DNA of 27,083 nucleotides from Phycisphaerae bacterium (GTDB lineage Bacteria > Planctomycetota > Phycisphaerae > Tepidisphaerales > Tepidisphaeraceae). Location of the stretch: positions 1-27,083 of the forward strand of contig JAUJNJ010000086.1 in NCBI GenBank assembly GCA_030448225.1, read 5' to 3'. The position numbers were made by a program, and so were the translations under genes. Below, one piece after another: positions 10,285-17,602 of the stretch (position 1 is its first letter; each line of letters begins with the position of its first letter). The notes beneath the pieces were generated by a model. The model was given only the letters and a program-made list of their open reading frames with translations. It made no database searches and was not told the origin of the DNA.

Positions 10285-11023
10285 ATGACCGCCGCCGTGG
10301 TGATGCTCATCATCGGGTCGTACCTGCTCGGGTCCGTGCCGTTCGGGCTGATCGTCCGGGCGCGCCAAGGGGATCGACCCGCGGGCGCCGGGAGCGGGAA
10401 CATCGGCGCGACGAACGTCGGGCGCCCTGCTCGGGCGGCGGTTCTTCTTCGTCGTCTTCCTCCTGGACATGCTCAAGGGCCTGCTGCCGATGCTCGCCGC
10501 CGGCGCGTTGCTGCGCGACCGGCCGCACGCGGCGTCGACCTACGTGCTGTGGCTGACGGCGGGTCTGGCCGCGATCCTCGGGCACATGTTCAGCGTGTTC
10601 ATCGCCTTCAAGGGCGGCAAGGGCGTGGCCACGAGCAGCGGCGTGCTGCTGGGCCTCTTCCCTACTACACGCTGGCCGGGCTGATCGCGCTGGGCGTGTT
10701 CCTGGTCGTGTTCAAACTGACGCCACGTCAGCCTCGGCTCGATGCTCGCCGCCGTGGCGTTCCCGCTCGCCTACGCGGCGTTGGGGCTGGCCAACGGGTG
10801 GCCGATCTTCCGCGAGCAACTCCCGCTGCTGCTGTTCGGCGTGCTCGTGGCCGCGATGATCGTGCTGAAACACCGCACGAACATCGCCCGCCTCCGCGCC
10901 GGCACCGAGCCGAAGGCCGGGCGGAGACGACGGCGTGGCGACGGCGTAAGCCCGCCGCGGTTCGCGGGAGTGGGGGCAGTTGAATCGCGGACATACGGAG
11001 ACACGGAGCGGAAGAGAAGTTAG
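10285..11023 (+). CDS. plsY: Glycerol-3-phosphate acyltransferase PlsY, frameshifted
   Basis: PlsY transfers the acyl group from acyl-phosphate to sn-glycerol 3-phosphate, the first step of phospholipid synthesis, in the cytoplasmic membrane. Family motifs are present: GSVPFGLIV in the first helix, [23 protein letters not shown], and [20 protein letters not shown]. The last helix and tail are [20 protein letters not shown]. The frame changes near 10370, 10430, 10660 and 10730, each repaired by one base, giving a normal length of about 220 residues. The true stop is probably TAA at 10947-10949 (tail ending GVATA) with one more indel; as read, the frame runs to 11023 through an ACGGAG-type repeat. 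The ATG at 10285 has no ribosome binding site. Confidence 0.85.
10990..11010. repeat. Short ACACGGAG-type tandem repeat
   Basis: Two imperfect units of the kind ACAYACGGAG/ACACGGAG lie just past the likely natural stop of plsY. They resemble in style the NCACGAAG octamers that bound the GxxExxY cassette at 17084-17594. Only two units are visible, so this may be a decayed remnant or chance. Confidence 0.3.
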
Positions 11024-11171
11024 CCACACGATGACGCGGATCGCAGGGCAGTGTGGTCGGGTGCTCGTGAACGATCGAAGTCTCACCCCTGGCCGGACGT
11101 TTTGTTCACCTGATGACATCACCGTCCTCCGCGGTTGACCGCTCCGCCCCGCCTCGGCGGGCGACGAGGCG

Positions 11172-11177
11172 TACAAT
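11172..11177 (+). promoter_or_regulatory. Possible -10 box of the thioredoxin-like gene
   Basis: TACAAT (5 of 6 matches to TATAAT) ends 8 nt before the ATG at 11186. There is no Shine-Dalgarno sequence, so a leaderless or near-leaderless transcript is suggested. No good -35 box sits 16-18 bp upstream. Confidence 0.35.
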
Positions 11178-11185
11178 CTCTCACC

Positions 11186-11617
11186 ATGCGCGCGTTCAAG
11201 CCGGTCTGGGTGCTCTTCCTCGCCTTGTGCGTCGTGACGATCGTCTCGCTGGCGTCGAAGGCGATGGCGCCCAAGGACATCATCCCGTGGCGGACCGACC
11301 TCGCCGCCGCCCTGCGCGAGGCGGCCGAGAAGGGCCGGCCGGTCTTCGCCTACTTCACCGCGTCGTGGTGCGTGCCCTGCGAGACGCTCAAGACCACCAC
11401 GTGGGCCGACGCCAAGGTGGAGGCGGCGCTGCGGAACTACGTGCCGGTGAAGATCGACTTCGACGCGCGGCTCGACCTGGCGACGAAGTACCAGGTCGAG
11501 TCCCTGCCGACGATGCTCGTCCTGCGCGCCAGCGGCGAACCCGAGCGCGTCCTGGACATGGCCGTGCCCCCCGACGATTTGATCACCTGGCTCCGCGGCG
11601 CGCCGACGCCCAAGTAA
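11186..11617 (+). CDS. Membrane-anchored thioredoxin-like protein
   Basis: A 143-residue protein with an N-terminal hydrophobic segment (residues about 7-26) that should anchor it or export it to the periplasm. A thioredoxin fold follows: FAYFTASWCVPCETLK carries the redox pair Cys62-x-x-Cys65, and ESLPTMLVL supplies the conserved cis-Pro. This suits a disulfide oxidoreductase or reductant in the cell envelope. The ATG at 11186 is chosen because it begins directly before the signal segment; the frame's earlier ATG at 11135 adds an Arg/Gly-rich stretch with no support. It lies 160-240 bases after plsY and shows no functional link to it. The partner is unknown. Confidence 0.85.
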   Translation: MRAFKPVWVLFLALCVVTIVSLASKAMAPKDIIPWRTDLAAALREAAEKGRPVFAYFTASWCVPCETLKTTTWADAKVEAALRNYVPVKIDFDARLDLATKYQVESLPTMLVLRASGEPERVLDMAVPPDDLITWLRGAPTPK

Positions 11618-12030
11618 GTCGCCGCGACTGCTCAAGGCGTTCCGAGCGGTAGCGCAGGCACCTGCGAGCGAGGGCAAGCGCAAAGGGAGCGGCCATTCTT
11701 GGTCTGCTCGCTTGCGAGGTACCGCAATCGGCTCCCACGAGGCGCCCATGACACGACTCTGCCGATCGCGCTCCGTGCGCCGGCTTATGTCTTTCTCCTG
11801 TGACCGGGGCGGGAGAATCCGGAGTGGTCTTCCCTCCCGTTGCTTGGCCGCCGCTTGTTTTTGCTTGCACGCGCCGCTTGTCGGTCTTATAGGAAGTAGG
11901 GAACCGTCGGGACCGGGCGCGGCATGGCGCGTTCAGCGGGCACGCTCTGGAACCCGCCACTCGCGTAACCCGCGCCGCGCGCACGGCGACCAGTGAACGT
12001 CCTGCCTCCCGCGGGATGAGGGGTGAATTG
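11618..12030. other. Intergenic region before the toroid protein
   Basis: About 410 bases without a supported gene. A small palindrome CTCG-CTTG-CGAG lies at 11707-11718, and a 13-base version of it recurs at 15604-15616. A weak promoter pair TTGCAC (11865-11870) and TTATAG (11887-11892), 16 bp apart, could serve the downstream gene but matches the consensus poorly. Confidence 0.4.
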
Positions 12031-13527
12031 ATGCGAAAACCTTGGACTCTATTTCTGGTCCTAGCGACGGTGATGATGTACGCCCTTCCGGCGCTCGGCG
12101 CAAATCCGTCCGTTCGGCCGGTCGCGGGGGCGAAGGGCGAGCCGCTGGCGCGGCTGGCGGAACTGCTCAACTGGCTGGCCGTCGAACAGCACCCCAACGG
12201 CGGCTGGGCGCACAAGGGCGTGATGCCGCTCCGCTACCACCTCCACGAGGAGAGGCCCCCGGCGAAGCGGCCCAAGCTGCCGCCCCACAACGCGTTCGAC
12301 ACCGGCATGGCCGCCCTCGCCCTCGTCCGCGGCGGCAACACGCTCGAACGCGGCGCGCACGCGAAGGACCTGCTCGAGGCGGCGGAGTACTTGTACGGAG
12401 CGGTGATGAGTTCGCCCGACGGCAGGGTCGGGATCGAATCGGAGGAGCGGGCCACGCCGTTCACCGACCGCATCGGCCCCCACGCCGACGCGTTCGCCGC
12501 GATGATCTTCTTCGCCGAACTTCGCACCCGCTCGCGCGACGCCGACGGCGGGCTGGCCCCGTCGTGGGTGCGGTACGAGCAGGCGACCGAGAAGCTGATC
12601 CACAAGATCACGACCGGGCTCCACGCCGACGGCAGTTGGGGCGACGGCGCGGCCCACGCGCCGCTGCTAGGCCACGCGCTGGGCGTCTGGGCACTGGAGG
12701 CCGCGTCGCGCGAGGGGATGGCGGTCGACCCCAAGCTCGTCACCCGGGCCGGGCAGTACGCGATGAGCAAGGAGGCCGAGCAGCGCGAGTTCAAGACGAA
12801 CGGGCGGTGGAAGAAGTCGACCCGTCAGGGGCGCAAGAGGAGGATGCGGAACGAACTGCTCGACGACGACGAGCCGGTCATGCACGAGACGTACCTGATG
12901 GCCGCGCGGCTCAACGTGCTGTACCAGGCCGACCGCACGAACCGGCAGATGCTCGCCGCCGCGACCGCGCGGGCGAAGGCCGGCGGCGCGTCGGCGGCGC
13001 GGTTAGCGGACCTGACCGCCATGACCCGCGCCGCCAACGCCACGCGCGAGGCGCTGTCGAAGGCGCGCGACGCGATCCGGCGGTCGTGGTCGAAGGCGCA
13101 CCCGCGCGACGTGCACCCCTCCCCCGCCCCGATGCTGTTCACCGGCGAGGACTTCCTCGCGTCGCTGCTGACCGTGGACGCGATGGCCGCCGCGGGCGAC
13201 GTCGAGCAGTGGTTCACGCCGGTCGTGCAGAAGCTCATGACGCTGCAAGACCCCGACGGCGGGCTGCGCATCCAGGAACCCATCACGTGCGGGTCGGGCC
13301 GCTGCCCGTGCAAGGAGGCCGGACCGGACCTCGCCAACGTGCTGCGGGGCGACCGCCGGCCGTTGAGGGCGCCGAAGATCGACGAGTTCGCCTTCGAGCC
13401 GCAGAACTGCCCGGCGCAGAAGTCGTGGTGCTCGCGCGACCGCGTCTTCATCACGTCCGCGGGCGTCGCCATCCTGCTGGCCGACACCCCCTACCGCCCC
13501 GCGTTCGTCGGGCTGGTGAAGCCCTGA
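12031..13527 (+). CDS. Secreted terpenoid-cyclase/prenyltransferase-like toroid protein
   Basis: A 498-residue protein with a signal peptide (MRKPWTLFLVLATVMMYALPALGA). The ATG at 12031 is preferred to 12016 because GAGGGG lies about 8 nt upstream. Three QW-like repeats typical of alpha/alpha toroids are seen: EQHPNGGWAHKG near residue 54, GLHADGSWGDG near 195, and LQDPDGGLRIQ near 410. These belong to the squalene-hopene-cyclase/prenyltransferase repeat superfamily, but the DxDD motif of hopene cyclases is not seen and the export signal argues against a cytoplasmic cyclase. A basic insert (KKSTRQGRKRRMR) lies near residue 275. The C-terminal part has a Cys cluster (CGSGRCPC, then NCPAQKSWC) that might bind metal or form disulfides. 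Function unknown. Confidence 0.75.
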   Translation: MRKPWTLFLVLATVMMYALPALGANPSVRPVAGAKGEPLARLAELLNWLAVEQHPNGGWAHKGVMPLRYHLHEERPPAKRPKLPPHNAFDTGMAALALVRGGNTLERGAHAKDLLEAAEYLYGAVMSSPDGRVGIESEERATPFTDRIGPHADAFAAMIFFAELRTRSRDADGGLAPSWVRYEQATEKLIHKITTGLHADGSWGDGAAHAPLLGHALGVWALEAASREGMAVDPKLVTRAGQYAMSKEAEQREFKTNGRWKKSTRQGRKRRMRNELLDDDEPVMHETYLMAARLNVLYQADRTNRQMLAAATARAKAGGASAARLADLTAMTRAANATREALSKARDAIRRSWSKAHPRDVHPSPAPMLFTGEDFLASLLTVDAMAAAGDVEQWFTPVVQKLMTLQDPDGGLRIQEPITCGSGRCPCKEAGPDLANVLRGDRRPLRAPKIDEFAFEPQNCPAQKSWCSRDRVFITSAGVAILLADTPYRPAFVGLVKP

Positions 13528-13705
13528 CGCGTCCCCGCGTCGAGCGCGGTTTCGGCGTGGCCCGAATTAAGATCCCGTCCCCGGTGCTGGTCCTCCTGAG
13601 GTACGCGCATGGGTCTCCCTCCGTCCCTGCGAGGACGACGGAAGACCCTCGCTGTGCGGGTGGTCAACTCGTGATCGCACTCTCCGAGTGATCGCGCGCA
13701 TGACT
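13528..13705. other. Convergent intergenic region, left part
   Basis: The 263-base gap between the toroid gene and nuoF (convergent stops) holds no gene that I can support. The only clear element is the palindrome at 13706-13732. Confidence 0.4.
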
Positions 13706-13732
13706 GGCGTGGCCACCTCAGGTGGCCACGCC
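13706..13732. repeat. Palindromic repeat copy 1 (GGCGTGGCCACC stem)
   Basis: A perfect 12-bp stem (13706-13717 with 13721-13732) and a TCA loop, in the convergent gap between the toroid gene and nuoF. A near-identical copy lies at 24318-24344. It may act as a bidirectional terminator or be a REP-like dispersed element. No T-run follows on either side. Confidence 0.65.
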
Positions 13733-13790
13733 GCGCCAGCGGCGTCCGCGCATCGATGTCGTCGTTACGAAGGCCTGACGGAGAACGGGC

Positions 13791-15146
13791 TCACCGCGTG
13801 TTGAACCCCATCGGCGTCAGCACGTTGAGGCGGCCGCGGTGGATGCTCAGCGGCTTGGTCGCGGGGGCCGGGCGGGTGCAGGCGGCGGCGAACTCGTCGT
13901 AGTACTTGTTGATGAACGTGCGCGTCGCCCACGACGTGCCGTCGGCGAGGCCGCAAATCGTCGTGCCGGGCATGATGCCCATCGTCTTCTCGAGCTCGAG
14001 GAGCATTTCAATGTCTTCCGGGCGGCCGAAGCCGTCGACGATGCGGTCGAGGATCTTGCGCATCCACCCGCTGCCCTCGCGACAGGGCGTGCACTGGCCG
14101 CAGCTCTCGTGGCTGTAGAAGCGGACGCAGTTGCGCAGGGCGCGCACCATGTCGGTGTGCTCGTTCATCACGATCATGCCGGCGGTGCCGAGGCCGAGGC
14201 ACCCGCCGCGGAAGCGGACGTCGTCGAAGTCGAGCTTGATGTCGAGCTGGTCGCGGCCCAGCACGCCCATGCTGATGCCGCCGCAGATCGTGCCCTTGTG
14301 CGCGCCGCCCTTCATGCCACCGGCCAGCTCGTTGATCGCGTAGTCGAGCGTGATGCCGAGTTCGTGCTCGTAGACGCCCGGGCGGTTCACGTGCCCGCTC
14401 ATGCCGTAGAGCTTGGGGCCGGGGCTGCTCTTGGTGCCCATCGACTTGAACCAGTCCGGGCCCTTTTCCAGGATGTACGGCACGCACTGGAGCGTCTCGA
14501 CGTTGTTGATGACCGTCGGCTTGGCGAACGCGCCGGCGATCGCGGGGAACGGCGGCTTGTTGCGCGGCCAGCCGCGCTTGCCCTCGAGCGCTTCGAGCAG
14601 GCCGGTCTCCTCGCCGCAGATGTACGCGCCCGCGCCGCGGTGGACGTAGCACTCGAGCTTGTGCTTGGAGCCGAAGATCCCGCCCGGCCCGAACACGCCG
14701 TGCTCGTACGCCTCGGCGATCACCTTCTCCAGCACCTTCGCCTGGCGGTGGTACTCGCCGCGGATGAAGATGTAGGCCACGTCGCACTGCGTGGCGATCG
14801 AGGCGATCGCGATGCCCTCGAGCATCGCGTGCGGGTCGTAGTCGATGAGGTAGCGGTCCTTGAACGTGCCCGGCTCGCTCTCGTCGGCGTTGACGGCCAG
14901 GTAGTGCGGGCCCTTCTTCTCCTTCGGGATGAACGACCACTTCTGCCCGGCGCTGAACCCCGCCCCGCCGCGGCCGCGGAGGCCCGAGTCGGTGACAATC
15001 TTGATGATGTCCGCCGGCGCCATGTCGATGGCCCGGCGGAGCTGCGCGTAGCCGCCGGTGGCGACGTACTCGTCGTAGTGCACGAGGTGCCGCCGGCCGG
15101 GGTCGTTGGGGATGCGCTTGAGGAGGACGGGTTCGGTGAAAGCCAT
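13791..15146 (-). CDS. nuoF: NADH-quinone oxidoreductase subunit F
   Basis: The NADH-oxidising subunit of respiratory complex I, carrying FMN and one 4Fe-4S cluster on the cytoplasmic face. The 451-residue protein is intact and of normal length. Visible motifs are the glycine-rich NADH site GLRGRGGAGF (55-64), the FMN site NADESEPGTFKDR (86-98), ICGEETGLLEALEGKRGWPR (176-195), and the cluster ligands SCGQCTPC (Cys349, 352, 355) plus Cys398. The ATG at 15146 begins the typical N-terminus; no strong ribosome binding site is seen, and a heptamer repeat fills the upstream gap. nuoG does not follow: the gene is the last of the cluster and meets a convergent gene. Confidence 0.97.
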   Translation of the reverse strand: MAFTEPVLLKRIPNDPGRRHLVHYDEYVATGGYAQLRRAIDMAPADIIKIVTDSGLRGRGGAGFSAGQKWSFIPKEKKGPHYLAVNADESEPGTFKDRYLIDYDPHAMLEGIAIASIATQCDVAYIFIRGEYHRQAKVLEKVIAEAYEHGVFGPGGIFGSKHKLECYVHRGAGAYICGEETGLLEALEGKRGWPRNKPPFPAIAGAFAKPTVINNVETLQCVPYILEKGPDWFKSMGTKSSPGPKLYGMSGHVNRPGVYEHELGITLDYAINELAGGMKGGAHKGTICGGISMGVLGRDQLDIKLDFDDVRFRGGCLGLGTAGMIVMNEHTDMVRALRNCVRFYSHESCGQCTPCREGSGWMRKILDRIVDGFGRPEDIEMLLELEKTMGIMPGTTICGLADGTSWATRTFINKYYDEFAAACTRPAPATKPLSIHRGRLNVLTPMGFNTR

Positions 15147-15156
15147 GGTGGGGAGT

Positions 15157-15248
15157 AGTTGCTAGTTGATAGTTGTCAGTTGCTAGTTACCCAATCGAAT
15201 ACACGCCCCCGCGGATCACTAGCAACTAGCAACTAGCAACCAGCAACT
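15157..15248. repeat. Heptamer inverted-repeat element in the nuo cluster
   Basis: The left arm (15157-15191) is five heptamers of the AGTTGCT type; the right arm (15218-15248) is four of the complementary ACTAGCA/ACCAGCA type plus a partial unit. The arms can pair imperfectly over about 30 bp around a 26-base GC-rich centre. The element fills almost the entire gap between nuoF (start 15146) and the small gene ending at 15251, as an insertion would. It has no coding capacity. Confidence 0.75.
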
Positions 15249-15250
15249 TC

Positions 15251-15526
15251 CTACTGCTTCTTCTTCTCCACGATCACCTCGTCGATGATCGTGCGGCGGA
15301 GCTTCACGCCCGGCTGGGAGGGATGCTCGACTTCCTCGATCTTATTCTCGCGGAACACGACCTGCGAGGGCGCGGCGGGCGGTTCCTGCTTTTTGAAAGT
15401 CGGCCCGGGCGGCGCGGCGGCGGGTTTGCCGGTCGCGGTCGGTTTGGTCTTGACGGCCTTGGACACGTGCCCCACCTGGCGGCCGAGCCAGCCGAAGAGG
15501 CCTTTGCCGGGGAGGTGTTCGCTCAT
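15251..15526 (-). CDS. Small hydrophilic protein inside the nuo cluster, hypothetical
   Basis: A 91-residue soluble protein. The N-terminus (GLFGWLGRQVGHVSKAV) could form an amphipathic helix; the middle is Pro/Ala-rich and likely disordered. The C-terminus (KIEEVEHPSQPGVKLRRT, then IIDEVIVEKKKQ) is charged and beta-prone. No membrane segment or catalytic motif is seen and I do not recognise a family. It lies between nuoF and the phosphatase-like gene on the same strand. The structured C-terminal pattern and position make it a plausible gene; any role in complex I is only suggested by location. Confidence 0.6.
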   Translation of the reverse strand: MSEHLPGKGLFGWLGRQVGHVSKAVKTKPTATGKPAAAPPGPTFKKQEPPAAPSQVVFRENKIEEVEHPSQPGVKLRRTIIDEVIVEKKKQ

Positions 15527-15602
15527 GGGAAGACCTCGTGAACCACGCGGGTGCGCGACGCGCGGGCGGCGTTCGCGGGCGCGTCGCGCGGCGTTTTAGC
15601 CT

Positions 15603-15616
15603 CCTCGCTTGCGAGG
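15603..15616. repeat. Small palindrome shared with 11707-11719
   Basis: CCTCG-CTTG-CGAGG forms a 5-bp stem with a 4-base loop in the 230-base gap between the small protein and the phosphatase-like gene. Thirteen of these bases recur at 11707-11719, and both copies are followed within 20 bases by ACCGCAAT. Nothing else in this gap is recognised. Confidence 0.4.
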
Positions 15617-15756
15617 GCACCCGGGCGAACCGCAATGTCAGACGAGGATCGCAATGCCGGACGCGTTGATCACTACGTTCTGCGATCTCGTTCAGCGACG
15701 TCAGCGTCGCGGCGCTCGATCCGGTCTGACGCGCCGCGCGCGGTCGAGCGGGTCGC

Positions 15757-16377
15757 TCACTCCTTCGACGACGCGTAGCCCTCGGGCACCTGCCCCGTCT
15801 TGGGGTCGTATCCGTCGATGAAGCGTTTCACGTCGTTGACCGTGCGGTCGCTGTGGCCGAAGTCGAGGATCGACTCCTTCGCCTTCGCGTCGTCGAGGCC
15901 GAGGATCGCCTGCTGGTAGGCGGCCACCATCATCCCGGTCCGGCGGACGCCCTGGGCGCAGTGGACGAGCACCGGCTGGTTGGCGGGATCGTTGGCGATC
16001 TTCAGGAACCGGTCGACGTCCTCGCGCGTCGGCCAGCCGCCGAGCTTCACCGGGATCCGCTCGAGCTTGATCCCCCGCTCGGCCAGCGCCTGCTCCTCGA
16101 ACAGGAACTGCGGCTTGCGCGGGTCGGTCCGCTCGCGGTCGTCGATCAGGCTCACGACCGTCTTGGGCTTCACCTTCTCCACCGCCCGCACGAACTCCCG
16201 CGGCTTCTGCACGCCGTCTCGATACAGCACGCCCGGCTGCACCGCCTCGAGGTGGTACGTCTTGATGAAAAGTTCCCAGACCAGTACGCCCCCGCCGATC
16301 ACGAGCGCGATCGTGACGATGAGCGCGAGGCGCTTCGACTTCCGCGGCCGGGATGGCGTGCTTTCTTCCGTCATCAT
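15757..16377 (-). CDS. Membrane-anchored tyrosine/dual-specificity phosphatase-like protein
   Basis: A 206-residue protein with a basic N-terminus, one transmembrane helix (about 17-37, ALIVTIALVIGGGVLVWEL) and a periplasm-side phosphatase domain. The Cys-based phosphatase loop is intact: HCAQGVRRTG has the nucleophile Cys140 and phosphate-binding Arg146. The preceding VSLIDDRER and IPVKLGGWPTREDVDRFL segments fit small bacterial dual-specificity phosphatases. It would hydrolyse phosphate from phosphotyrosine or another phospho-compound; the substrate is unknown. The gene starts 29 bases after nuoE stops on the same strand, so co-transcription is likely. The ATG at 16374 is an equal alternative start. 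Confidence 0.85.
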   Translation of the reverse strand: MMTEESTPSRPRKSKRLALIVTIALVIGGGVLVWELFIKTYHLEAVQPGVLYRDGVQKPREFVRAVEKVKPKTVVSLIDDRERTDPRKPQFLFEEQALAERGIKLERIPVKLGGWPTREDVDRFLKIANDPANQPVLVHCAQGVRRTGMMVAAYQQAILGLDDAKAKESILDFGHSDRTVNDVKRFIDGYDPKTGQVPEGYASSKE

Positions 16378-16406
16378 TGTTCCAGGCGCTCTTCCCTACC
16401 GGACAC

Positions 16407-17066
16407 CTACGACTCCCGCGTCTCGCCCGGGTCGCGCCCGTGCGTGTGGACCTGCACGCCCGGCGCGCTGCCGTGGGACGAGTGGTCGTGGGAGACTTCG
16501 TCCCAAGTGATCGTCGGGTCCTTCTGGTGGTGCGGGTCGTCGGGCAGCCGGTCGAGCTCCGCCTCGAGCAGTTCCGGCGTCATGTTCTCGAGCAGGACCT
16601 CGTTGATCATCGCGACCGGCGCGGTGCCGCAGGAGCCGAGGCACTCGAGCTCGACGAGCGTGACCTTGCCGTCCGGCGTCGTCTCGAACGGCTGGAGGTC
16701 GCCGTACTTCTCTTGCACCCGCTTCGTCAGGTCGGCCGACCCGCAGATCTCACAGGACAGTGATCGGCACACCTGCACGAGATACTTGCCCTTCGGCTTG
16801 AGCCAGTACTCCTCGTAGAAGCTGGCGGTGTCCATCACCTCGGCCGGCGCCAGTTCGAGGAACGCGCCGATCTCCGCCAGCGCCTGCGCGGGCAGCCAGT
16901 TGTACGTGTGCTGCACGAGGTGCAACGCCGGCAGCAGCACCGCCCGCTTGGTCGGGTAGCGCGGGAAGTACTTCTCGGCGAGGTGGCGCTTCAGCTCCTC
17001 CGTGAGGTACGGCTCGGCGCGCTTCTCGACGGTGGCGGTGCGACGGTTTTCGGTGATCCAGGCCAT
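16407..17066 (-). CDS. nuoE: NADH-quinone oxidoreductase subunit E with His-rich tail
   Basis: The 2Fe-2S subunit of complex I that partners NuoF. Cluster ligands are the C-x4-C pair Cys100/Cys105 (VCRSLSC) and the C-x3-C pair Cys142/Cys146 (ECLGSCG). The helical N-terminal half (ALHLVQHTYNWLPAQALAEIG) is typical. The start at 17066 (MAWITENRR) is preferred to the ATG at 17117, which lies inside the inverted repeat of the neighbouring cassette. The protein is 219 residues, about 50 longer than common NuoE proteins; the excess is a C-terminal tail from about residue 176, rich in His (DDPHH, SHDHSSH, HTH). The gene continues the nuoD-nuoE-nuoF order. Confidence 0.95.
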   Translation of the reverse strand: MAWITENRRTATVEKRAEPYLTEELKRHLAEKYFPRYPTKRAVLLPALHLVQHTYNWLPAQALAEIGAFLELAPAEVMDTASFYEEYWLKPKGKYLVQVCRSLSCEICGSADLTKRVQEKYGDLQPFETTPDGKVTLVELECLGSCGTAPVAMINEVLLENMTPELLEAELDRLPDDPHHQKDPTITWDEVSHDHSSHGSAPGVQVHTHGRDPGETRES

Positions 17067-17083
17067 GAGTTCTCGGATTGATG

Positions 17084-17112
17084 TTGAACCACGAAGGCAC
17101 GAAGACACGAAG
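17084..17112 (+). repeat. Left inverted repeat of the GxxExxY cassette
   Basis: Three NCACGAAG octamers preceded by TTGAA. It pairs with 17565-17594, differing in octamer order (GC/AC) and one extra A. Confidence 0.75.
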
Positions 17113-17123
17113 CACAACTCTTC

Positions 17124-17518
17124 TTACAGCGCCATTCGTTTGATTCCGTCTTTTATTAGCTTTGTGTTGTAGTTGATTAGGAAGCCTAGGCGGATGTTCG
17201 TCAACTTCAGGTACGTGAGTAGTTGCGCCTCGTGTATTGGGAGCAGCTTCTCGATCGCCTTTAGCTCAATGATCACGCAGTCGTTGACGATCAGGTCGAG
17301 GCGGTACCCGACGTCGATCCGCACGTCTTCGTAAACGACGGGCACTTCTACTTCTCGCCGGATCTTCAGCCCGCGCTTCGTCAGCTCGTAAACCATCAGC
17401 GCCTGATAAGCTGACTCCAACAACCCCGGGCCGAGCGTCAGATGAATCTTGAAGGCCGCGTCCACGATTCTGTCGCCACTCGTTCCACTTCCGGCGAAAG
17501 CGCCCCCTCAAAACTCAT
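17124..17518 (-). CDS. GxxExxY family protein (PD-(D/E)xK-like), frameshifted
   Basis: The name-giving motif is present (GPGLLESAYQALMVYEL), followed by a nuclease-like core with DVGYRLDLIVNDCVIIELKA, where the Asp and the ELK fit a PD-(D/E)xK active site. The frame as read begins at 17465, but upstream bases encode MSFEGALSPEVERVAT and, after a one-base deletion near 17470, IVDAAFKIHLTLG. The true start is therefore ATG 17518, giving about 130 residues, normal for the family. GxxExxY proteins are known as multi-copy, insertion-associated proteins of unproven activity. Here the gene lies inside an inverted-repeat cassette between nuoD and nuoE and is AT-richer than both, so acquisition from elsewhere is likely. 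Confidence 0.9.
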
Positions 17519-17564
17519 TGCCTCAACCTTTCGCCCTGTTCATCGTCGTGGCGCTACGGCGACG

Positions 17565-17594
17565 CTTCGTGCCTTCGTGTCTTCGTGGTTTCAA
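17565..17594 (-). repeat. Right inverted repeat of the GxxExxY cassette
   Basis: Three CTTCGTGN octamers followed by GTTTCAA, the inverted counterpart of 17084-17112. The gap 17519-17564 between it and the gene start has no further feature. Confidence 0.75.
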
Positions 17595-17602
17595 CTACTG
17601 CC

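Larger units (their letters stand above)
17084..17594. mobile_element. GxxExxY cassette bounded by octamer inverted repeats
   Basis: A 511-bp segment whose ends are inverted copies of a short tandem array of NCACGAAG octamers: 17084-17112 reads TTGAACCACGAAGG onward, and 17565-17594 is its near reverse complement (30 nt). It holds only the GxxExxY gene and is AT-richer than its surroundings. It fits between the nuoD stop (17603) and the nuoE start (17066) with 8 and 17 bases to spare. This is what insertion of a small mobile cassette into a tolerated gap would leave. No target-site duplication was identified. Confidence 0.65.

Noticed and set aside
12042..13691. A 549-codon plus frame overlapping the toroid gene
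   Set aside because: It is Arg/Gly-rich, has no signal peptide or ribosome binding site, and is the frame-shifted shadow of the toroid protein.
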